NCBI RefSeq assembly: GCF_001949145.1
Contig: NW_019091362.1
Coordinates: forward strand, 6,887,862 to 6,951,861
Direction of reading: 5' to 3'
Source: Acanthaster planci
Lineage: Eukaryota > Echinodermata > Asteroidea > Valvatida > Acanthasteridae
Length of the DNA: 64,000 nt
Within the stretch, counting starts at the first letter, position 1, and each line of letters opens with the position of its first letter. Made by a program: the position numbers and the translations under genes. Positions 13,001 to 28,000 of this stretch are shown here, piece by piece. A model generated the notes under the pieces. That model was not told the DNA's origin. It saw only the letters and a program-made list of their open reading frames with translations, and made no database searches.

Positions 13001-16000
13001 TGAAAAATAAGCAACAAAGTTGGCACGACAGGAAGTGTGGATCGGAGGAACAACTGGCCAAATTATAAAGAGACCTTAATGTCTTATTTAGAGTTGACCT
13101 CTATTCCCATGCGAAAACTGGTTCCCCAGATGCACAAGTACATCGCCTTGACACTTGCTACCAAGGTTGACTAATTGTCAGTGAGTAGAAGGAAATAAGA
13201 TCTTTTAAAGCCCCATCGTCTAGCACACGTCTGTTGCATTTGTCAGGCTTCACTGAGAATCCTAGGGCCAGAGGGAATAGTACGGAACTTATATATGAGA
13301 TGTCCACACTATCAACAACTCTTTTCTATCACTTGAATGAAACGGTATTAAACATATCCCCTCGCTCACCTTAATTGTAGCTTCAAATGGATCACTGTCT
13401 ACTGCTGGGCTTTTGAGTTCTCTTGTCTCATTAAAGAAAGCTTGAACAGAACAAAATATCTGTTGAAAAGGAAACAAATACTTCAGACCTCTGAGGGATT
13501 TCACTACAGACCCCAATGATTCCTTCTGATACAAAGTTTAACTTATTTCTAGAGGGCAGCTGTTACACTGAGCAGCGGACTACAAATTTGCGTGTTTCCA
13601 AGAAGTAGGGATTTCCTCACTCGGGAAGGCAGCTGCACGGAACTTTCATTGACTGATTGTCTAACTAATTGCTTCACTCAATCTCCACTAAACTTGGCCG
13701 AAAGGATGTCAAGTCAATGTCTGGACCTTGTTGAAACTTCAGCAAGGAAGAAATCATGATCAGTGGGTGCAACCAAGCTTCACTGAAAGGCCCCGAACTG
13801 GTCTTGGGGATAATGGGATGCACATGGTTGTTTACAGAGCAGTGGACTCAGGTTTCTGATATAATGTAGATCATGTGCTGTCAACATGAAATGGGAGAGG
13901 GGAGTGCAGACAAAGGGGCAGACAGACAGTGTGACACACTGCTACACACATCCCTGTGAATGACTTCGAGTAAACTGTGAGTTGTATTTTGGCTCCAGCA
14001 ACGGAACGACCCTCCAATGACCTGAAAGGGTATTGGTGACCAACCATATCTGGACTGACTGTTTTCATCAGCCAGATACCACAGAGGAATAAAAACATGT
14101 GGTACTGAGTCGCAAGGGCCAGTTTTTTCTGGTAGTCATTGACACCACCGGCAGACCAAGAAGGAAGAGCCATACACGTCACCATCCCTTCAGAAAGTTT
14201 GGGAGATTAAATGCCAATCTTCACAGAATGTTACCAGGCAAGATGGAATGTTGAATGATTTAAAGCTTGGTGTGTTGCAGGGGTTGAAATGTTCACCGTT
14301 TGTGATGGTGAAACCATGCAAAGATGTCTCTCCGTTTGAAGCATGTATCATTTCACTGTGCTATTGCAAACCTTTTGTGGTTTACGGTTGCAAGGTTGAC
14401 ATTTCGGTAATTTCTCGGCCATTCAAATTTTATGCCCCGGGTTTCATTTCCCACCCAAGGCAAAATATGCCGATACGATTTTTCCCAAAATGCTTACATT
14501 CGCAGCATTAAAATTTCCTTCCGCCAGAACCAGTGAGTAACTTGTCGTTGTCTACTTCCATGTACACGCTCATCAATCAGGCAAGCTTGCATTGAATAAG
14601 CTACATGTACAGTGCATTTTGGAGAAATCCCTATAGTTTTGCCAGTGGACACAATTCAAATAATAACAGCACTGTCTCCATTCACTGAAAATGGTTCAGG
14701 AATCGAGTTTGGTAGAATTATTTTTATGAATTTTAATCCTTTAACAACAATAAGGAACGGTCAGAATTCGTCTCCATTTTCAAAGTGGATCCCTGGCAGG
14801 TGCCTGATACCTGTCACAAGTTTGAGGGAGGTAGCCATAATGAATAAAGTAATCACCTCCCAGGTTGTAAAAAAAATAAAGCTCTTCAGATGGAAATAAA
14901 CACTATGGAAGATTTGAAAGACTAATAAAGGCTGAGCCCAGGAGTAGTACTCAACTATTTCATTTCTTACTTTCCAGAAATTGCAAAGGTGCTCCCGGCA
15001 CTTCCCAAGTTCAAACACACACAATATCCCCTTCCTTTCAATCCAAGAGTTAACTGTGACTTGACATCTTGCAGTGATTCATGGCCATGAGGCTCTGCAA
15101 AGCAGAGCAGGAAGGGGGATGAAAACTCTTTGAAAGGAGAGGTTGACGGATATATGGCTGAGAAAACTGATCAGACTTGTACAGCTGTATGCCCTGATGT
15201 CAAACGTGACTTAAATATTACGATATTTCCCTCTGTTAATTACCGTAACACCTGTCATTATCAGAGCTATGTTTTCCTCCAACTAAAAAAAACAACTTCC
15301 TTAATTTCCCACATCTAAAGTACTCTTTGCTATGCTTCTTGGATAACATTGAAGAAATGTTCTTCCAAGCACTTCAGACAGACTGTATGACTTAAAAAAA
15401 AAACCAAAAATCAGTTTGTGAACAGCGCTCTGCAACAAACTGAATTTCAGTGCCTTGGAAATGCCCATTGAGAAGATCTACTGCATACCTTGTCTCCCAT
15501 ATGGAAATGATCCCTTGGGTTGATGAACACAAAGTTGTCAAAGGTATCTTCTGACCAGACTTTCTGAAAAGAATTGATGCTATCTGCCTGAAAAATTACA
15601 GGGGGAAAAAGGGGAAAACACATCATCGCACCTGCCACGAGACAGCCTCAACCAATTTTAACAAGCAAAGCAGATTTTTTTCCTATTAAGGGCATCTGGC
15701 CATCAATACTGTGAACAGACCACACAAGATGACTTAAATAAAAAAAACTCTGAGACAGATAGTGGTTTATTGAATTTCAAACTGATTACAAGAATGACTA
15801 TTTCAGAAGTCATAAAAGATAAGGAACTACATTGGTGGTCTTGGTAACCAAGTCAATATCACTATCAGTAGGCCTCATATGAGGAAGAACACCAAGAGTC
15901 CAGTGCTCAAAATGAAAGGGAAATACACTTTTGTGGATAGGTCTACTAAATAATGAAGGGCTAAGATGCAATTTTCAGGATATCAGGAATTTCTGTGTGC

Positions 16001-19000
16001 CATATCACAGATACATACACGTATGAATTAATCAATTAGCCTGACCATGTTTAAAGCGTCTGCTGTTGGTCAAAGAAAAGGAAAAAAACATGTTCAGCAT
16101 TCAAGGTTTGAGAAAATGGGGAAAAAAGTGCGCCTTTCATTTATTATTTTCAAGATGGCTCCCACTTCCATGGGCATATGCAATTTGGAGCCATAGTCAT
16201 ATGCGGACATTAAGAGGCATGTTTTAACTGGAGATTGCAGTCACCAACAGTGTCTAACGCCAGAAAGTAGAAGTTCCGGCTCGCAAATTTTTCCTTTTCT
16301 GATCAATCAGTTGACAGTTTGGCCGTTGTTAACCAACGTTTTCAAAGATTTAAAATAAACAAAATTCCCAAGGAAGCTGGAAGGGTCGCTAAACATGCTT
16401 TTCCCCCTTGGCCTAAATCTCTTCTGTATCTGTGTATGTCTGCAGACGAACAAGATGAGGTTCCATCAGATGCCGTGGGGCTATAAGTATAAGCCGGAAT
16501 TACCATGATCCCATGGTAGAAAGACTAACGGTACACCTAGCCCAAATAGTGTGGCACGGATTCTCGCTACTGTGCCACACTAGTGGGGCTAGCGTTACAC
16601 CGTAACTGATTTACAGTTTATTTTGGGGGCCAAACTTCGGCTGAACATTTTGAAAGGTGAACAACTGAAGCATTTCTTACGCTGACTGATAAGAGTGTGC
16701 CCACTTGCTGCAACTGGTCCAGGCCAAAACTAGCTCAAAACATGAAAATGTGGAAGCAGCTAGCTTCGGTGGGTTCCCCCAAATCTCAACTTCTTCGTCA
16801 CGGTTTTGTTTCGTCTTAGGCTTAGTCTCTGACATGACACCGCTTGTATGTGCTTGGACTAAATGACAGCAAACAGTTCGATGCTACTCAAGTTCAATGT
16901 TTGTTTTTATGTCGTTGAGCGACGAAACCCGAGTCAGAGGGATGATAATCAAAAGAAGCCACCGACAGCGATGGAGCCGGGATTGAAGGAACACAAATCC
17001 ACAACGGGGCTGAGAGCGCCCTCTGTTGAATCCCAACACCTGTCATTACGTAACATCAATTTGGCAATTTTACCTTGTACCATGACACAGTGTAGCCCTT
17101 GAGTGAGGTCTGGCCCGAGTCCAGGCCTTGAAAGGTACACTTGAGCAGCACGTCCTCAAAGAGCACCGGGGTGACGATCGGTAGGCCCAAAATAGCCGGG
17201 AAACTCTCTAATATCAGAGTAACAATTTAAGGGCAGTGTGAGAGTACAGGGACAAACAAAAATCCTGATACAGTTTTCAATAACCAAGATGGACTAGTAA
17301 TAAACCGATTCATCAAACCGCACCTACTACACACAAGGAAACTTAACGCGTCCGAGTCAAAAGTGAAAGCGTCATACATAATTGAATAAGCAACTTCGCA
17401 CTACTTCCGGTTCAACGTTCCATTTCCGCATAAATGTAATGTAATGTAAATGGCGTGACTTCAGTTGCAACTACGCGTCTCACAATAATGAACCGCATGC
17501 CACAATGCATGTCGGATCTGCGTACGTCACACACCCGTACCATGCACTTGTGTTGAACTTTTTTAACACATGTTGGATATAAATTATGGATATGTGTAAT
17601 AGCTAAAACATCATTAAGAAGGGGCTTTGGAATCATTTTATTTGGGTGGGCCACTCATTCTCACAACTAACCCAAATCACACGGTCGACAAGAGCAAAAA
17701 CTTTTAAATAAATAAATAAAACTTAATTGATGGCTTGAAGGTTCGACACCAAGCTGACTCGTGCACAAGACACAGTAGTCTCGAATACGGTCAACCCAGA
17801 AGAGTTGTACCGCTGTAGATACCCAATAAAAAAAATATAAAAATGAGACAGATGGTGTCATTAACTTGCACCCTGCCCAAAAATTCACGTGGAATTTTTT
17901 TTTCATATAAAACGGAGCTTGCCAATGACGCGGCATTAATCTACTGTAGATCAAAGTGACATTGCAGCACTAAGTAATGACGTAAATTCGCGGTATTTTT
18001 TAGGACTGAGTTTTAGAGCGCATTTTCATAAATGTTTGTTGTGTTTCTTTACGAAAACGATATTTTCAACATTAAACGATTTCTTATGCAGTTTTCCCTG
18101 GATATCAACACCACACACTATGGTATTAGGGTCAGCGTTTTTCAGTTATCCAGATTTTTGCTTAAATTGTGTTTGAAGTACGCATGGGTCTGCTTGCTTT
18201 AAAAGCTACCGGTAGCCAGAGATTGTGGGGTGATTAAGTGCAACAGGTATAAGTATGGGAAAACACTTCATTACGGATTACCGTCACTTTTGAGATTACA
18301 TCTAGTCCATGGGTAAACGCGATGAAACAGCCCGGAAGTGCCCGTTGACACCCGCTCAATTACTGCTACTTCATAACGATTCGTCAGTATGAAGTAAATC
18401 AAGCGCGACACGAGCAAAGGAATTTTCACACCACTTGTATTAATGACTGCCGTTGACGTAACGTGCTAGCAAGATCCAAATCAGAAAGCTAGTGCCGAAA
18501 GCCAGAATTGGGGTAGGGGCAAAGGTACAGGGGGAACAGTACTGCACAGGGAATGTTTACTACAGGGCCGTGGCTTTCAAAAGATGTACGATGTCGAAAG
18601 TGCGCCGAGACAAATGCACCGTTTTTTCCAAGTAGTGTATAACTGAAATTTCTTTCCTGTTGTTGGAAATGACTAAAACAGGGGTGAGGCGCCACGGTGG
18701 GGTCCATGGCGTGACGTGACTCAGACCAGACCCGCTGTGTGACATTTTCATTTTCACACTTCGTACAAGCCTGGCCAACACGAAAGTCGTCAGTAAGTTC
18801 AAGGTCACTGTCAGTGTCATCCCAGTCGTGGAGCCACTGGATTCCGCCCGACACTCCACCCTTTCATACGACGGCACCATGCCATTTGTTGACGTGAGCG
18901 ACCCGCGATGGACACTGTACTCGGCCAGGATAAGTGGAACCTTTCTGATTACCCAAGGGTGAGATTGGAAGAATATGGAAAATCCTCGAAATAATCACTA

Positions 19001-22000
19001 GAGGTTTTGAAGAGCCCACAGCAGCATAGGACTACGGCACACAGTTGTGTTTGCCTGAAGGCTTTCCTTAAAATACCTATCACCTTGTGGTCTACATCAA
19101 ATTTTATATGTCAAAATACCACAATGGTATAAAATCAGGATATTCCATATTCTGGAAGAGATTGCTTAAAAAAAAATGAAATCATGAAAATCCTGATGAA
19201 AAATCGCACCTAAGGAATGCAGAAATCTATTGTCTCTCGCACCCCTAGCACACTTAATTTTTCGCTGCGTACAGCAGGGTATAGTTTTTCTAACAAATTT
19301 CCAGTACGTTTGTACGAATTACACACAGTAAACGTATATTACACACGCGTATATCAACAACCACACAGTTTGAATTTGCTTTGTGTGGTCTAAATTATAA
19401 GCGTCATAGCCACGTGAAACGGTTATGTCAAGTGGCTTCTATAGGTAGGCCTACCTCATTCGGAAATCTGATTTATTTGTGTGTGGGAATTTGAACAATA
19501 ATATTCTTTATCCCATTTAAAAATATCAAACTAATTACAAATCAGAATGCATACAGAAAGTACAAAAGTGAAAAGGATCAGTAAAATAAACAATGTCGGT
19601 TATCTAGTCATTCCGTATACGCCTCACCCCTCTAAAACTGGTAGCCGTGCCATCAGCCCTTAGAATATTTTGAATTAGTAAATGTTGCAAAACTACACTG
19701 AGCGTAAGCTTTTATTCCATGACAGCAGTTCCAAATGTGATCCAGATTTCGGGGGGGGGGGTCCCGTGGGACAGATGACGTCGATTGATCCCCTTTAATA
19801 ACCAATTACGGTTCCCTGGCACGCTTAACTAGGTCCGCAAGTGAAAATTGTTGGGCTTTTTGCTTGGCACGGCAGGATATGACACCCTTGCATCGCCGGC
19901 AAAGAGATTAATCGTTTATGAAATACCATCGAATTCCAAGGGAGATAAGAATCCTTTGGGCACGTGGGTTCGTGATATCAGTGTCCTTTTGGACATCAAG
20001 CCATCTTATCGGTTTAATCCCGTGTCGTTAGGATTATTTCACTATCTTCAGATACCTGTCACTGCGTAAGTGTCACTTGTCAAGCTATCTTCTTGAAGTT
20101 GTCTTCTTTGGGTTCTCATCTTACAAAACTACAGGCTTTCTTACAAACGGGCCTCTCCTTCAAGGTCAAAAAACTCTCCAGTCAAAATGGTGTGGTAAAA
20201 TCCTGAGTTTGGCATAATGGTGATCTTAGCACTATTATGTGCATTAAAACAGCACACTGAAAATGGTGCTAGGTTAATGTTGACACAATTACCAAAGCCA
20301 GCAGCCAATTCGCGGATATAGGCCTAAGTGATATTAAACGCGCTCAACACCCAATAGCCTTGCCATAGTGATGATGAATAACAGGGAGTTAAACGTAAGT
20401 TAAACGTAAACCCTCTACTTGACGAAAACGCCAACTAGGCGAAAACCTTGAACGACTTGACGTCTCGTTGGGAGTTGTTTATCCGTAATCAGGTAATTTG
20501 AACAGAAAATTGCATTTAAGGGGTTTTGCGGTTTGTCCTTTAGAGGTGACAATCATATGTGACATTAAAAATTCTGAAATCTTTAACACTTGAGTATAGT
20601 TTAAGATCTCTAGACGCCAAAAAAAATTAATGGGAGGTTATGTGATCTGTTACCTCTTTTGGATCACTTTCGCTATCAACATTATGTTTAAAAAGTCAGT
20701 CTCTTGTTTCCCTAAGAGGCCATGTTGGATTTGCTTGTATCAGAAAGGTGAACCTCGGGAAAGGTAGAAAATTTAAACATCATAGAAGCGCGAAGCAATT
20801 ATGACAGCCAGTCTACTTCCACATGACCTGACAGAAATAAAAAACTTTGCTAAACCACTGCGGACCGCTTTCTTACCTCTACACGGGGCGAACCCGTCAG
20901 GGGAAATCTGCCCTGGCACACATTTCTCTCTTCCCTCTGTCAATGAAAAAGAGTGCGGTACGTGTAAATATTAAATAATCGAGTTTTAACTTTTAAGCAA
21001 TCTTTTCGACTGAGGACAACAGTTTGGTTACATACATGTATTTTGTTCCGTACAAAGGACTTACCATTGCGTATAGATTACACTGGGATCACAGAAACGA
21101 ATGTACCAGAATTACCGGTTTGTAGGTCAAAAGTTTGCAAAATAAAAAGGAGGGGACTTCTTTCTGAGGTAAACGGTCGCAATCATTTTTTTATAAGAAG
21201 CAGAGCTATTGACGGCAACCTTGCAATTTGGATTTTTTTTACTGATCCCTGGTGTTCTTATTGCACGAATTGGTGCCTGCTGAAGCCATTTTTTTGTCCA
21301 AATCTTAAAAAGAATTTACAGGCCCTTCTGTAATCTTGAGTGACTTTTTAATAACAATAATAATAATAATATTTACAAGACAATCACAAGACACAGCGGG
21401 CTGCCCAGGAGAGTATAAAACTTTAAAAATGAACTGTCGCCAAAAGGCGTATGTCTTTTTATTTGAAACAAACTTTTAAAAGCACGTCCCTATGCCACCG
21501 AAAGTCCATCGAGGTTCACTAACCAAGAAAGAACTATCAATCTTCAGGATTCTATCCACAGAAAGAAACACTTAGGTATCCTGTGACTAAATAGTGGGAA
21601 TACAATCTAACAGCCCCCTATAACGGACAGTCCCTAACCAGCTGGGGGGGGGGGGCATATGCGGTCTGCGAATGATTTGATTTCCCAAACTTCCCAGTAT
21701 CTTAATGAAAAGCTGGTGGCAAATGTTACCGCAAATGTTATGCAGACCGCCATTTTGGGATTTGGCTGTACTCTTTGAGGTAAAGCCATTCTATCTGGTC
21801 TGCATCAAGGCATTCTTTCAATCACTTTGCATGAAATCATTTTTGAGAATTCCGTCTAGACAAAAATTATCGGGACCATCGAGTCGTCCTTTTACTAAGT
21901 GATGAAGTCCGTGGCCCGTTGCGCAGAGCTGTAACATAAGGGGGCAATGTGTGCGGGAGTTCAGCGTGAGTTCTCCATTCGGCAAAAGACAAAATGCCAT

Positions 22001-25000
22001 TCAGACTCCTGAGCCTACTATAATTAAGGCACTCCATGGCCCTTGAATTCACACGTTAGTCTCGCAGACCGTACTGGTACCCACTGAGGAATCCAACATA
22101 ACTCCGTTTACTTTGAAACTCAAAATTATTTGGAAACCTATCGCAGGAGCGGCGCCCAGCGGAAACAGAAAACGGACAGTTACTGTGTTTGAAAAATACA
22201 CTTAGCTGAAACTGTCATCTATTGAAACATCAGATCTCTTCAAAACTAAACGGTCCAGGACTTCAGATACAGACACAGATGTAGGAGTGATCATGGCTTC
22301 GCTTAACCCAATTGGTCAACATCGCGGAACGATCACTATGCCACGAATGTCGTCCGGTCCATGCGGCAGAATAGGGGCTTGACACGGTAGCCACAGATGG
22401 CGCAGTCGGGGTTTTAAACTTGTCACGGGTATCAATCTCCCAAAGATTAATGTGCTCTCTGTTGGCCTCGATTCCGGACCATTTAGAATTCCAAAGGTTC
22501 AAAGGGATGAGGTCCAGTCTGTCTCCTCACAAGGCAATTGGTTGCTGGGTGTGGTAAGTTGGCATAATAAAGACCAATCACCAGCAGTATCTGAGAGGTC
22601 TAACAGATTCCTTCAAGTAGCAGTCTTCAATCCATCACAGTCGTGTTTCATTCACGCTTATAGACTTGCAAACTTTACTGCGAAAGTTCGGTTAACCGAT
22701 ATTCGTTTGTTTGCGAAAGCCAAAAAATTTGGCTCACTTCAGTTGTGATTATAAGCAACTTCAAAGGTTACAATGGTGTTTTTGCCTTTTTTATATCAAG
22801 GTTCCATTTGACAGAGTTTATTCAAACCTTTTCAAATACACCGGACAGCAAAAGAAACTTGCCACTTCTGTCAAAGGTCAAACATAAAAATTCACCCCAT
22901 AGAAATAAACAATTTTTGTACACAGATATGCTGCAATACCCCTTTCACATGCCCAAAAGCAAGAGATTATCTTTATAACAAAGAAGAAATTGACATGCAC
23001 AGCAACTTGGTTAGTGAATCAAAAGTCACACACAAAAGCACTNNNNNNNNNNNNNNNNNNNNNNNNNNNNNNNNNNNNNNNNNNNNNNNNNNNNNNNNNN
23101 NNNNNNNNNNNNNNNNNNNNNNNNNNNNNNNNNNNNNNNNNNNNNNNNNNNNNNNNNNNNNNNNNNNNNNNNNNNNNNNNNNNNNNNNNNNNNNNNNNNN
23201 NNNNNNNNNNNNNNNNNNNNNNNNNNNNNNNNNNNNNNNNNNNNNNNNNNNNNNNNNNNNNNNNNNNNNNNNNNNNNNNNNNNNNNNNNNNNNNNNNNNN
23301 NNNNNNNNNNNNNNNNNNNNNNNNNNNNNNNNNNNNNNNNNNNNNNNNNNNNNNNNNNNNNNNNNNNNNNNNNNNNNNNNNNNNNNNNNNNNNNNNNNNN
23401 NNNNNNNNNNNNNNNNNNNNNNNNNNNNNNNNNNNNNNNNNNNNNNNNNNNNNNNNNNNNNNNNNNNNNNNNNNNNNNNNNNNNNNNNNNNNNNNNNNNN
23501 NNNNNNNNNNNNNNNNNNNNNNNNNNNNNNNNNNNNNNNNNNNNNNNNNNNNNNNNNNNNNNNNNNNNNNNNNNNNNNNNNNNNNNNNNNNNNNNNNNNN
23601 NNNNNNNNNNNNNNNNNNNNNNNNNNNNNNNNNNNNNNNNNNNNNNNNNNNNNNNNNNNNNNNNNNNNNNNNNNNNNNNNNNNNNNNNNNNNNNNNNNNN
23701 NNNNNNNNNNNNNNNNNNNNNNNNNNNNNNNNNNNNNNNNNNNNNNNNNNNNNNNNNNNNNNNNNNNNNNNNNNNNNNNNNNNNNNNNNNNNNNNNNNNN
23801 NNNNNNNNNNNNNNNNNNNNNNNNNNNNNNNNNNNNNNNNNNNNNNNNNNNNNNNNNNNNNNNNNNNNNNNNNNNNNNNNNNNNNNNNNNNNNNNNNNNN
23901 NNNNNNNNNNNNNNNNNNNNNNNNNNNNNNNNNNNNNNNNNNNNNNNNNNNNNNNNNNNNNNNNNNNNNNNNNNNNNNNNNNNNNNNNNNNNNNNNNNNN
24001 NNNNNNNNNNNNNNNNNNNNNNNNNNNNNNNNNNNNNNGAGATGCCATCCTTACTGACTATGCATACACATAATTGAAAAGTAATGATTGTGACTTCTTT
24101 ATTTCGTCCTGTGGCATTAATTTCTGCGTAAAACTTACAGCTCATTCTGTTACATTTTGTGACTTTTTATTCAGTAACCAAGTTGCTGTGCATGTCAATT
24201 TCTTCTTTGTTATAAAGATAATCACTTGCTTTTGGGCATGTGATTAGTAAGGGGTATTGCAGCATACCTGTGTACAAAAAATGTTTATTTCTATGGAGTA
24301 AATTTTTATGTGTGGCCTTTGACAGAAGTGGCAAGCTTCCTTTGCTGTCCAGTTTATATGCTCGTTTGAACCTTTGATATCTAACTCACTCGAAGAAAAG
24401 CATAGTACATGTACTCATTTTCTCTGTGTATACCTCTACACGATGATAGGAACTCTGTTTCCAGTATTGCCAACGTCCTGAAATTGTATAGGCCAATGAC
24501 ACATTTAACGTGGTCACGGTCCTTGAAACTGATCCATGGACCACTCCCCGGAGGAACGTAAAAATCTGTCATATCTGTTGCCAAAAACAGGACATGGGAT
24601 AGGCGGAATGCTATATCTAGTGGGTTGGGAGCCTCAGAAATGTAAGCGTGAGAGGTCTGATAGCCAAGTTTTTCTCCCTTTCTTTGGGATTTCAAGGCGC
24701 ACGGTTTTACAATGGTGGAGGTGTAAATGACTCCCTCACAATTATTTGCTGATAAACCGTCTATACAGTTTGGTGTTCTTTATGTGAAAATGCAGCCTAC
24801 CACCCGCCAAGGGTCCCTCAGGTGGTGATTTTACCGACATTGTCAATCTTGACTTCTGTCTAATGGCATGAGAGAAACGACGTACATCCTCTCAATGCAG
24901 CTTTGACAATCAATAACTGGTTCAAGGCCTACACAATCGGTATGAAATGATCCAAGAGGAGCATGCCAAACAGAAAATGTCTGTTATTAAAAACAAAATC

Positions 25001-28000
25001 CCATACCCATTGCACAATAGGCCATATTGCAACCTCGTGCCGGCAGTAGGTTATAAACAAAGAAGTCCACACAGTTGGTGACGGTGATGGGGAACGAATA
25101 CAGACAGCAGTCCTGTTGGGAGCGTTGGGTACCCAGACCCCATGCGGCGCACGCTACGTGCCTGGCGCTTTCTCCTGGTGGTGGATGGTTCCTGCCTCCC
25201 ATGTCTAACCACATGGGCGCATCCGTACCACACTGGCTCACCTGGTTATTAAAAAGTAAACAAGAGAAACTCTTTAAGAATGCCACTTTGCATGGGTTAA
25301 GAGCGCCCTCTCTCGTCTGTACACATTTTAGATTTGCTCCTGTCTTTGAATTTTGTTTTCCTCATCATAAACAATTATAACATGCTAGTCACAGTGTTGA
25401 CCCCTTATTCGTTATCTAATGCTAGAACCTTCTTCATTTTAACAGCTGCCCCGCCCTCTTTTTCCTCTGCTCGCAAGGTTTTGGGTAAAATCCACGAAAA
25501 TCAGCAAAGTTGCAAATCGACGCCATGAAGTAAGACTAAATGAACTGAATAAATTCTGTGACAGGGAACAATTTGTTGCTTAGAACAGTAAGAATGGTCA
25601 ACCTGGCCCAGCGACGGTGCCGTTTCTTGATAGTGGGAAATTTGGCTTTATGGTCAAACGTGAAGTTTTGTACATGTATTTTACGTTCGAAAGTTTTTAC
25701 ACATCTGTAGAACCCTCTGTTTATCGGCCTATGTCAAAATGCTTTGGATTTGGCAGTGACAGAGGACGTAAACATCCCCTAGGTATCGCATTCACTCGGA
25801 TAAAGCACAAGAAAACGATTTGTGTATTAAATTGGCTAGTCGACATACAACAATAAACTGGGTTTAATTTACTCGCACGTTTCCTATTAGCCCGATGGCG
25901 AGATACTGGATCTGTCAGCGCTGAATCATCGGTGCTTGATACAGATTCATCATGCTAGGGACAAGGACTTTGCGGAGCAGTGCCGCAAAAATGTCCGACA
26001 GGAGAGGAGTGGAACTGTACAGATTAACGAGACAAACTACAGGGGGGCGTGTCACCGCACCATGTTTTAGTGGGTGGTAAGTGCGGGTAACATTTCCTAG
26101 AAGTTCACTGATCTATGTTGCAAGAATCAGTTGGATAAGGGGATTTGTTCTTTTCTCTTGTTCCCTATTAGTGGAAACCGCCTAAACCAGCCGGAAGTTA
26201 ACAAACCAGCTTTCGGGACCAAGGCGTATCAAGTGGTTTGTTACAAAACAATAATTCCCCTGACAACGGCGTCTCGGTGAAGCGCACCTTGCATGGAGTA
26301 ATAACCGGCGACGGATAATATGTCAAATATTTCGGTCTCAGTTTGTTTTGCTTGGCGACGAGAAACGTCAACTTTTGACACCGTCAAAAGGCCCGGCAAG
26401 TGCCTCACCATAAGCCGGTCACGTACGTGATCTAGCGAAAGGTGCATGGGACAACACTCCGAGGATCGCATTATGGCTGCTAAGTTACAGCACCGCCCAC
26501 GGGCGATTTGGCCGTTGACACACGCATCCACTGCATGCAACTTCCATTGCACGGGGGGCTATGATTTGGCAAAAAAGGCTGGCTCGTGTTACGAAGCCAA
26601 AACCAAATTTTAATATTCCATTCATTTTCACGGGCCTCAAAGTCAATGACAACTTTGAAAGTGTCTCTGATAGAGGCACTAGTCTGGTTTGCGGCTGCTC
26701 GTTTCAGTGATTTTCCTATTTTCTCTTTGATTTCTCCAACAAAAGAGTCAACCCTATCACCGAATGTAAAGTGCAACACTATTGAAATCTGTCCGCATTA
26801 GTTGAGCACAAGCAGACATTCCAAGATACGGACATGGCAACACTGACCATTTTTCTAGCGATCGAATATCGAGTTGTACACTTTCTGGCTGGACGTTAGG
26901 AATGTTAATGTTTACCGTACATCAAATACACGAACAGTGTATCAGTACTCACGATAATTGTGTGACTTTTTTGAAAAGATCCAAGCTTTTTTAATATCAT
27001 TCCTTGCATCGACCTACCGGCCAAGACGATGCTACACCAAGTTCCGACTGGAAATGAGTTCACGCACGACAGTGATGACAGACTTATTCTGAAATGTGAG
27101 GTTTTTTTGCATTTCCAAACCAATCACAATAGCGCCACTGCAAAGTAAAGTGCAAGTTTCAACAGGCACGTGATTTCTCGTCAACGGCGAGAGAGACAGC
27201 AGCCGTGAAACTACATCAAGGGGTCTTTCCGGCGTGATAAATGTGATCAATACCAGACGGCATGCTGCTAATGAAAATCCAGTCATATTTCTGTCAGCGA
27301 GAAAGGAATTATTTACACTTCGACATGAGCAAGATGAGCTGCGCAGGGCCGTGGGATAAACAGTCCACAGACGGAACTGATTCATTTTGTTTTATCACAC
27401 CTATAACGATCCATGAAACACGACCCGCGAATATTCGATCCCTGGGCATTTCATTACTGTACTGTTTCCTTTCATTGCGCTTTTCATATTCTCCTTTTCC
27501 ACATTTTCTCGTAATCCTGTGTAGTTTCCTGTAATCTTTTTCAATAGACAAACAGGTTGCAAAATGAGACCAAAATATTTCAAGACCTCCTCGAGCGGAA
27601 GCACCCTCTGATTGGTTGAAAAGACCGTGGCGCTCGCATTTCTCATAGTCGTTCGTGAACCAGCGCAGTTCAGTTCCGATCACAGGAGCCGCTGTTGCTA
27701 AGAAAATGGCGCCCCCCCCCCATATTCATTACTCTGTTGGCTTGAAGGGCACGACTCATTTTGTTACTGAGGTGTTTTCAGTTCTGGAGGAGAAACCATA
27801 TTCTCATGACAAAGCATCAATTCAGTTCAAGCTTTATTTCAATTTAGCACGATTTGCACAAGAGTAAACCCGGTTTTGTTAGCATACAAACAAATAACCC
27901 AAATTATAATTATTACAGAATCTTGTCTGGTCATAATGGGTAAACAATCGGCATCACCCATAAGACGCGCGTGAAATTGAAACCTCGATCTGTATAAGTT

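Larger units (their letters stand above)
17208..25006 (-). other. VWDE intron 3 with inverted repeat and gap
   Basis: 7.8 kb intron. It holds two facing repeat arms around an unsequenced gap (22793-24380), an AAT microsatellite near 21350, and poly-G runs near 19751 and 21645. Open frames near 18489-18880 do not resemble VWDE or any family I recognise. Exons 3 and 4 join in frame without them. Confidence 0.75.

Noticed and set aside
18489..18880. Two overlapping minus-strand frames in intron 3
   Set aside because: Neither continues VWDE, since exons 3 and 4 already join in phase. No acceptor/donor pair or recognised motif was found.
22973..24145. Long open frames on both strands across the N run
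   Set aside because: They exist only because N codons are not read as stops. No sequence supports them.
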